Made by a program: the position numbers and the translations under genes
In this document: piece by piece, positions 56,729 to 64,000 of the stretch
Position numbering within the stretch: the stretch's first letter is position 1
How the letters are laid out: every line of letters begins with the position of its first letter
Assembly: GCF_900102135.1 (NCBI RefSeq)
Contig: NZ_FMVJ01000005.1
Coordinates: 62,001-126,000, forward strand
DNA: 64,000 bases
From: Microvirga guangxiensis
GTDB lineage: Bacteria > Pseudomonadota > Alphaproteobacteria > Rhizobiales > Beijerinckiaceae
Direction: 5' to 3'
The notes under the pieces: model-generated
Database searches by the model: none
Told to the model about the DNA's origin: nothing
Seen by the model: the letters and a program-made list of their open reading frames with translations, nothing else

Positions 56729-57814
56729 ATGACCATAGCTCTTTCACAGTTCAACGAAGTTCGGCTTGATCGCGTCAGACGCGAGTTCGGCGCGCTCAAC
56801 GCTCTTCGCGATGTCTCTCTCACGATCCAGCGGCGCGAGTTCATCGCGCTGCTCGGACCGTCGGGCTGCGGCAAGTCGACGACGTTGAATTGCATCGCGG
56901 GTCTTCTCCCCGTCACGGGCGGCGCGATCTGGCTCGACAAGAGCCGGATCGACACGATGCGCCCGGAAGAGCGCGGGTTCGGGATGGTGTTCCAGAACTA
57001 TGCGCTCTTTCCCCACCTCAACGTGCGTCAGAACATCGGCTTCGGCCTCAAGATGCGCGGGACGCCGAAAGCGGAAATCGACCGCAAGGTGAACGAGGCC
57101 CTGAGCCTCGTGCGTCTCGAAGGCCAGGAGAACAAGCTGCCGGGCCAACTCTCCGGCGGCCAGCAGCAGCGCGTGGCCATTGCCCGCGCCATCGTCATCG
57201 AGCCGCCGCTCGTTCTCATGGACGAGCCGCTGTCGAACCTCGATGCGAAGCTGCGTCTCGAAATGCGAGCTGAGATCCGGCGCATTCACAACGAGCTTGG
57301 GGCAACAACGATCTACGTGACCCACGATCAGGACGAGGCCCTGTCGCTTGCAGACCGCATCGTGGTGCTGCGCGACGGCGTCATCCGTCAGGTGGGAACG
57401 CCGAAGGAGCTCTATGATGCCCCGGCCCATCTCGATGTCGCCGATTTCATGGGCTTCCGCAACAAGCTGAAGGGCAAGGTCGTCTCCGTCGATAACGGCC
57501 GCGCGCTTCTCGATGTGGAGGGCGCGCGGATCAGCGGCGTCGCGCGCGAGAGCCTGTCCGTCGGCTCGACCGCTTACGCGGCAATCCGCCCGGACGATCT
57601 GGTTCTCGGCGAGCCCGGCGAGAACGCATTGAAGGTCAAGGTCGACACCATCGAATATCGCGGCCGCGAGTTCGTGGGGACGGCCCATTCCGAAGGCGGT
57701 CTCGATTTCGTCTTCCGCTCGCATCAGCCGGTCGAGCTGGGTTCGGTCGTTTATCTGCAGGCCGACAATCAGCGGGTTCTCGTCTTCGCCGAGCCGATCA
57801 AGGGGAGGCAATGA
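56729..57814 (+). CDS. ABC transporter ATP-binding protein (PotA/UgpC-like)
   Basis: 361 aa. Walker [11 protein letters not shown]-loop [14 protein letters not shown], signature [16 protein letters not shown], Walker [16 protein letters not shown] and H-loop [12 protein letters not shown] are intact. A C-terminal TOBE regulatory domain (about 280-358) is present. It powers the importer made with the two permeases. Its stop overlaps the start of the first permease gene by 4 bases. Confidence 0.95.
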   Translation: MTIALSQFNEVRLDRVRREFGALNALRDVSLTIQRREFIALLGPSGCGKSTTLNCIAGLLPVTGGAIWLDKSRIDTMRPEERGFGMVFQNYALFPHLNVRQNIGFGLKMRGTPKAEIDRKVNEALSLVRLEGQENKLPGQLSGGQQQRVAIARAIVIEPPLVLMDEPLSNLDAKLRLEMRAEIRRIHNELGATTIYVTHDQDEALSLADRIVVLRDGVIRQVGTPKELYDAPAHLDVADFMGFRNKLKGKVVSVDNGRALLDVEGARISGVARESLSVGSTAYAAIRPDDLVLGEPGENALKVKVDTIEYRGREFVGTAHSEGGLDFVFRSHQPVELGSVVYLQADNQRVLVFAEPIKGRQ

Positions 57815-58722
57815 TGGAGGCCGTTGCGCCCACGACGCATATCGAGCACGGACCCAGCCTGCGGCAGCGGCTGGCTGCGAGGGGCTTTGACGCCGTCACC
57901 CTCCTTGTGGTTCCCGCCGCCATCTTCAGTCTGCTGCTTTTCGTTTATCCTTTCGCCTTCGGCTTCATCCTCTCGTTCGAGCCCAAGAACGGCGGATGGC
58001 TGGCCAATTACCAGCGCTTCTTTTCCGATTCCTATCTTTACGACACGATCGGCAACACGCTGCTTTTGTCGATTCCCGTCACGCTGCTGAATCTGCTGCT
58101 TGCGGTTCCGATCTCGTTCCGCGTGCGCCTCATGCGGCACCAGCGCCTGCTGACGACGATCCTGGTTCTGCCGATCACCCTCGGCACCGTTCTGGTCGCG
58201 GAAGGCTTGTTGAATTATCTGGGGCCTCAAGGGTGGTTCAACCGCACTCTCGTGACCCTCGGGATCATCGATCAGCCGTTGAGGCTCGTGCACAATTACT
58301 GGGGCGTTTTCGCCTCTCTCGTGATCACCGGATTCCCGTTCACGTTTCTCCTGACCCTGTCCTACGTCACCGGCATCGATCCGGCGCTCGAGCAGGCTGC
58401 GGCGACGCTCGGGGCGAGCGCGTGGCAGCGTTTCCTTCACATCTATCTGCCGCTCCTGATGCCGGGATTTGCCATCACGTTCTGCCTGTCCTTCGTGCAG
58501 GCCTTCTCGGTCTTCCCATCGGCGGTCCTGCTCGGTGAGCCCGCAGGCACGACCCGCGTGATCTCCATTGCGGCCTATCAGGCGGCGTTCGAGGAATACG
58601 ATTACTCCATGGCCTCCGCAGTGGCGATGATCATGGGCTTCGTCCAGCTCGCCATCGTCGTGCTGGTGCTCGCGTCCCGCGGGCTGTTCTACCGCGGCCC
58701 GGCCTCCGGCGCGAAAGGGTGA
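57811..58722 (+). CDS. ABC transporter permease, first subunit
   Basis: 303 aa, six membrane segments. The cytoplasmic EAA loop for docking the ATPase is EQAAATLGASAWQRFLHIYLPLLMPG. N-terminal segment TLLVVPAAIFSLLLFVYPFAFG. Overlaps the ATPase gene by 4 bases (ATGA) and precedes the second permease by 7 bases. Confidence 0.93.
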   Translation: MMEAVAPTTHIEHGPSLRQRLAARGFDAVTLLVVPAAIFSLLLFVYPFAFGFILSFEPKNGGWLANYQRFFSDSYLYDTIGNTLLLSIPVTLLNLLLAVPISFRVRLMRHQRLLTTILVLPITLGTVLVAEGLLNYLGPQGWFNRTLVTLGIIDQPLRLVHNYWGVFASLVITGFPFTFLLTLSYVTGIDPALEQAAATLGASAWQRFLHIYLPLLMPGFAITFCLSFVQAFSVFPSAVLLGEPAGTTRVISIAAYQAAFEEYDYSMASAVAMIMGFVQLAIVVLVLASRGLFYRGPASGAKG

Positions 58723-58729
58723 CGTCATC

Positions 58730-59572
58730 ATGATCCGCGATACGACGATTGGCGCGAAGCTGTGGGCCGTGGCGGTCTGGAGCGTTGTCGGCTTCTTCAT
58801 TATCAACCTGCTCGCCATGATCGCAACCGTGGTCACGAGCTCCTTCGCCACGCGCTGGCTCGGCACATGGCTGCCGGTCGGCTGGACGACGCGCTGGTAC
58901 TCCTCCGCCTGGAACGAGTTCCAGCTCTGGGACATCCTGATCGTGACGTTTCAGGTGGTGGGAGTCGTGGTTCTGATCTCCGGCTTGCTCGGCGTGACGG
59001 CGGCTTATGCGCTTGCGCGGCGCGACTTCCCTGGGAAGCGCATTCTGGTTCTGCTTTTCCTGCTGCCGCTCCTGATCCCGCCGATCACCTTCGGCATTCC
59101 GCTTGCAACGGTGCTGTACCGGACCGGGCTGGCGGGCACGTTCTGGGGCGTCGTCGTGGCCAATCTCGTGCCGACGGTCCCCTTCGTGATCCTCGTCATG
59201 ATCCCGTTCATCGAGCAGATCGACCCGAAGATTGAGGCGGCGGCCCGGGTGTTCGGCGCCAATACCTTCAAGCTGTTCATCCATGTGCTCCTGCCGCTGC
59301 TGCTGCCGGGCATCCTCGCGGCGCTCCTGCTGGTTCTTGTGCGCACCATCGCGATGTTCGAGCTGACCTTCCTCGTGGCAGGCCCGACGAGTCAGACGCT
59401 GGTTGTCGCGCTGTATTATGCCGTCTTCGCGGCGGGTGTCCGCGCGGTTCAGTCCATCGACGCCATGGCCGTGGTCTACATGGCCACCACGCTCGTGTGG
59501 CTCGTGATCGCTCTGCGCTTCGTCAACCCGACGCAGATCGTTACCCGCGCCAAGCAGCAACCCGCCCATTGA
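58730..59572 (+). CDS. ABC transporter permease, second subunit
   Basis: 280 aa, six membrane segments with EAA loop KIEAAARVFGANTFKLFIHVLLPLLLPG. First segment VWSVVGFFIINLLAMIATVVTSSFA. Forms a heterodimer with the preceding permease. The uxuB-like gene starts 8 bases after its stop, so one transcript covers uxaC to uxuB. Confidence 0.93.
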   Translation: MIRDTTIGAKLWAVAVWSVVGFFIINLLAMIATVVTSSFATRWLGTWLPVGWTTRWYSSAWNEFQLWDILIVTFQVVGVVVLISGLLGVTAAYALARRDFPGKRILVLLFLLPLLIPPITFGIPLATVLYRTGLAGTFWGVVVANLVPTVPFVILVMIPFIEQIDPKIEAAARVFGANTFKLFIHVLLPLLLPGILAALLLVLVRTIAMFELTFLVAGPTSQTLVVALYYAVFAAGVRAVQSIDAMAVVYMATTLVWLVIALRFVNPTQIVTRAKQQPAH

Positions 59573-59579
59573 GGATGTC

Positions 59580-61048
59580 ATGTCGAAGCGCTTAAGCGAA
59601 GCGAACCTCAATGATCTCCCGCGTGCCGTAGAAAGGCCGCGCTACGACCGCCGCGCGGTCGCGACGGGAATCGTGCATCTCGGCGTGGGCGCCTTTCACC
59701 GCGCTCACCAGGCGGTCTACGTCGACGACGTCCTGGCGCAGGATCCGCGTTGGGGCATCGTCGCAGCAAGCCTGCGCAGCCCCGATACCTATGACGCACT
59801 TCAGCCGCAGGATGGGCTTTACACCCTCTCCGTTCGCTCGGGAGAGGGGGAGCGGCTGAGGATCATCGGTGCGATCGAGCGCGTCATCGTCGCGCCGGAG
59901 GCGATCGAGGACCTTCTGCGCGTGATGGCCTCTCCGCAAACGCGGATCGTCTCGTTGACGGTGACCGAGAAGGGCTATTGCCACGATCCTGCAACCGGAA
60001 TGTTGAACGAGAAGCATCCGGATATCGTCCACGATCTGCACAATCCGCATCTGCCCCGGTCCGCGCCTGGTTTCATCATCGAGGCCTTGCGACGCCGCCG
60101 CATGGCGGGCATCCCGCCTTTCACTGTGCTGACCTGCGACAACCTTCCCTCCAACGGCCGCACGGTGAAACGTGTTCTGACGCGTTTCGCGGAATTGAGC
60201 GATCCGGCTCTCGGCCGTTTCGTGGCGGATGAAGTGGCTTGCCCCTGCACCATGGTCGACCGGATCGTTCCCGCAACGAGCGATGAGGACCGCAGACGAA
60301 TCCGGGAAGAACTGGGTGTCACCGATGCATGGCCCGTGGTCACCGAACCCTTCACGCAATGGGTGATCGAGGACAGCTTCCCTCAGGGGCGTCCGGCCTG
60401 GGAAACGGTGGGCGCGGAGTTCGTGACGGATGTGGAGCCCTACGAGCATATGAAGCTGCGGCTTCTCAACGGGAGCCACTCGACGCTCGCCTATCTCGGC
60501 TATCTCGCCGGATATGAAACCGTTGCCGACACGATGGCCGATCCCGCCTTCGAGCGTCTCATCACTGGTCTCATGAACGAGGAAGTGACATCGACGCTCC
60601 ACATGCCCGCAGGCGCCGATCTTCCAGCCTATAAGCGGGCGCTGATCGAACGCTTCAAGAACCCGGCTCTTCGGCATCGCACATGGCAGATCGCCATGGA
60701 CGGATCGCAGAAGCTGCCGCAGCGCCTGCTCGGAACGGTGCGTGACAGGCTTCGTGAGAACGCTCCCATTCAACGCCTTGCGCTCGGCGTCGCAGCCTGG
60801 ATGCGCTACGTGACCGGCATCGACGAGAAGGGTGCTCCCATCGATGTGCGCGACCCGATGGCCGCGCGTCTGCGCGAGACGGCGGACCGGGCTGGAGACT
60901 CAGCTGAGCGGCTGGCCAGCGAGTTGCTCGCGTTGCGGGAAATCTTCGGGGACGATCTGCCCCAGGACGAACGCTTCACCGGCCCTGTGACGGCTGCTTT
61001 GCAGCAGCTTTATGTCAAAGGCGCGAAGCGCACCGTGGCGGAGTGGAA

Positions 61049-61052
<4 letters not shown>
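59580..61052 (+). CDS. uxuB: Fructuronate reductase-like mannitol dehydrogenase family protein
   Basis: 490 aa. N-terminal Rossmann domain (GIVHLGVGAFHRAHQAVYVDDVL) and C-terminal mannitol dehydrogenase domain with catalytic Lys/Asn/His in MKLRLLNGSHSTLAYLGYLAG. The NAD-dependent enzyme probably reduces fructuronate to mannonate. No separate UxaB (tagaturonate reductase) gene is present, so it might serve both. Its stop overlaps the convergent regulator-cyclase gene by 3 bases. Confidence 0.9.
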
Positions 61053-62172
<1,120 letters not shown>

Positions 62173-62176
<4 letters not shown>

Positions 62177-62541
62177 TCCAGAAGCTCGCGAATCTTCGCG
62201 AGAATTTGGCGCGGGCTGAAAGGCTTGGCGATGTATCCGTCGCATCCGGCGGCCCACGCTTTCTCTTCATCGCCTGACAGGGCATAGGACGTGACGGCGA
62301 TGATCGGAGGAGGCTGGATGGCGCCGTTGCCCTTGATGTGCCGGATCGCCTCATAACCATCGAGAATAGGGAGCTGGATATCCATCAGGATCAGGTCGGG
62401 CCGGAATTCCGTGGCGGCCGTCACGGCGGCTTGCCCATCATGCGCCTCGCAGATCTCGAAGCCGGCATTGGTCAGGAGATCGCGCAGGATCCTGCGGTTG
62501 TCCTCCGTATCCTCCACGATCAGGATCCGCTTGCTCATCAT
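62173..62541 (-). CDS. Single-domain response regulator (CheY/DivK-like)
   Basis: 122 aa, a receiver domain only. Acidic pocket in RILIVEDTEDNRRILRDLL, phospho-acceptor Asp in DLILMDIQLPILDGYEA, conserved Lys in YIAKPFSP. The closest described type is DivK/CpdR-like stand-alone regulators. Overlaps the kinase gene (ATGA) and the downstream regulator-cyclase gene by 4 bases each. Confidence 0.92.
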
Positions 62542-64000
62542 GCGGCCTCTGTCGCTGACCGGGTTTCCAGCGGAAGATCAATGGTGAAGGTCGATCCTTC
62601 TCCCGCAACCGAAGTCACCTGGATCGTTCCGCCATGCATCTGCACGATGCGTTTCGAGATGGCGAGCCCTAGACCTGTTCCGGTGCCGCCGTTCATGGCG
62701 TTCGAACCCTGCTGGAAAGCCTCGAAGATGAGCTTCTGGTCTTTGAGCGGAATGCCGATGCCGGTATCGTTGATGGCAATTCTCAACCGTCCGCCGTCCA
62801 CTCCGGCCAGGACCTCGACGGAGCCCTTATCCGTGAATTTGATGGCGTTTCCGACGAGGTTGACGAGAACCTGGGTCAGCCTGCGCTCATCTCCGTTGCC
62901 ATAGGGCAAGCCTTCCGGGACCGACACGCGAAGCGCAAGCCCCTTGGCCTTGGCGAGAGGCTCCGCCGTTGTCACGACGGCATGAATGAGATCCGAAACC
63001 GAGTAAGGCTCCGAGGCGATCAGCAATTCGCCTGCCTCGATTTTCGACAGATCGAGAATGTCGTTGATGAGCGCAAGCAGATGCCTGCCGTTCACCTGCA
63101 CGCGGGTCAGAACGCCATGGGCTTTCTCGGGCAGGTCGCCGTAGAGTCCGTCGATCAGCAGCTCGGTATAACCGAGAACCGCATTGAGCGGCGTGCGAAG
63201 CTCGTGGCTCACATTCGCCAGGAAGCGCGACTTGGCTTGGCTTGCCTCCTCAGCCTGCTCCTTGGCCTGCCGCAGAACATCCTCGAAGAGCTTCAGGTCG
63301 GTAATGTCGAAATAGGTGAGCATGCGTCCGCCATCGGGAAGCGCAATGATGCGGTATTGAAGAACCTGACCGTTCTTCAGGCGCATCTCGCTCGTCGCCG
63401 CGGCGCCGCTCTTGATCTCCGCGACCCGTCTTGTCTTGTAGGTCTGCCATTCCTCGTCGGACACGTCGTAGGTGTCGAGTTCCCGGCTCTTCTCCATGTC
63501 GTCTTCCAAGGAGCGTGAGCTGTCATAAAAGCCTTCGGGCATCTGCCAGATTTCGCGATAGGCGCGGTTGGCAAGGCGGACGCGGAAATCGGGGTCGAGA
63601 AACAGGATGCCGTACTGAATGGCTTCGAGCACCGCATTGAGGTCACGCAGGGCCGCTTCGGTTTCCTTCTTGGCCTGCTTGAGCTGCGCTTCCCGCTGCT
63701 TCAGCTCGGTGATGTCGTTGAAGGCGAAAAGAAGGGCGGGCGACGATTCATAATCGGCGAAGCTCGCATTCACCAGAGCCCAGAATTCACTTCCATCATG
63801 ACGCTGCAGGCGAACCTCCACATCCCGGACGCGCCCTTCCTGGGACAGGACGCGGAGAATGCGCTCACGGTCGGCAGGATTGGCATAATAGTTCGGCGCG
63901 GGCGTTCCCCGCAGCGCCTCCTGATTGAGGCCGATGGCCTCGGCGGTGCGGGCATTGGCATAAAGGATCCGGCCGTCGGACATCCTGCTCACGACCAGCG
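62538..64000 (-). CDS. PAS-containing sensor histidine kinase, 5' end outside window
   Basis: The frame is open to the window end, so the N-terminus is missing; about 487 residues are visible. Two PAS domains: the first begins LVVSRMSDGRILYANARTAE, the second includes YGILFLDPDFRVRLANRAYREIW. The HisKA box has the phospho-accepting His in FLANVSHELRTPLNAVLGYTELL. The ATPase domain has NLVGNAIKFTDKG (N box), DTGIGIP (G1) and GTGLGLAISKRIV (G2). Starts the operon with the two response regulators. Confidence 0.93.
   Translation of the reverse strand, partial: LVVSRMSDGRILYANARTAEAIGLNQEALRGTPAPNYYANPADRERILRVLSQEGRVRDVEVRLQRHDGSEFWALVNASFADYESSPALLFAFNDITELKQREAQLKQAKKETEAALRDLNAVLEAIQYGILFLDPDFRVRLANRAYREIWQMPEGFYDSSRSLEDDMEKSRELDTYDVSDEEWQTYKTRRVAEIKSGAAATSEMRLKNGQVLQYRIIALPDGGRMLTYFDITDLKLFEDVLRQAKEQAEEASQAKSRFLANVSHELRTPLNAVLGYTELLIDGLYGDLPEKAHGVLTRVQVNGRHLLALINDILDLSKIEAGELLIASEPYSVSDLIHAVVTTAEPLAKAKGLALRVSVPEGLPYGNGDERRLTQVLVNLVGNAIKFTDKGSVEVLAGVDGGRLRIAINDTGIGIPLKDQKLIFEAFQQGSNAMNGGTGTGLGLAISKRIVQMHGGTIQVTSVAGEGSTFTIDLPLETRSATEAA

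Overview
The window looks like the chromosome of a GC-rich alphaproteobacterium of the order Hyphomicrobiales (Rhizobiales), most probably Methylobacteriaceae and close to Microvirga. This is inferred from the gene set and protein style (carAB, greA, GatB/YqeY, dnaG-rpoD, ELM1-family protein, DUF6894, GAAC-N7-GAAC type LexA boxes). No 16S gene is present, so the genus is a judgement and not a measurement.

Region by region. (1) 1-4570 is an accessory segment: the end of a RecD-like helicase, a structured intergenic element, a convergent OLD-type ATPase/TOPRIM nuclease, and a complete thioredoxin reductase gene. This abuts a second trxB whose 3' end has been replaced by foreign sequence, which looks like an island inserted into trxB that brings its own replacement copy. 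(2) 5435-17517 is mostly core: ELM1 family, Lrp/AsnC regulator, greA with a secreted-protein gene, carB, an SDR/GtrA pair, a methyltransferase, a cupin, a membrane protein, carA and yqeY. (3) 16981-23530 separates yqeY from dnaG. It holds palindromic repeats, a Cys-rich small protein, two copies of an element with an SOS-box promoter around a DUF421/DUF2254 membrane pair, an MHYT-PAS-GGDEF-EAL protein and an unknown protein. (4) 23802-27905 is dnaG-rpoD with a textbook terminator, followed by an AT-richer orphan nucleotidyltransferase gene.

(5) 28363-42577 is a mixed stretch of single-gene units: MgtC/DUF4010, a beta-lactamase-like hydrolase, a CAP-RTX exoprotein, a YkgJ-like protein, an Fsr-like MFS pump, Ada, an acyltransferase, a TIGR02466 protein, a class III cyclase, a glutathionyl-hydroquinone reductase-like GST and a P1B ATPase. 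(6) 42753-45613 starts at a tRNA(CAU) with a decayed integrase at its 3' side, then a Crp/Fnr regulator with a small partner gene, a DUF6894 gene and a PAS protein. (7) 45749-50259 holds an AhpD-like protein, enoyl-CoA hydratase, acyl-CoA synthetase and a branched-chain amino acid type binding protein. (8) 50399-61052 is a hexuronate catabolism locus: uxuA, uxaA and a GntR regulator on one side; uxaC, a four-gene ABC importer and a fructuronate reductase-like gene on the other. (9) 61049-64000 is a histidine kinase / response regulator / response regulator-cyclase operon cut by the window end.

The genes that most clearly work together are the hexuronate locus (import, isomerisation, reduction, dehydration to 2-keto-3-deoxygluconate, with a divergent repressor), the kinase-regulator-cyclase operon (three genes joined by ATGA overlaps), carA/carB (same enzyme, 3.4 kb apart) and dnaG-rpoD. 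The most unusual items are the interrupted trxB with its replacement copy, the helicase/OLD pair beside it, and the duplicated SOS-promoter element.
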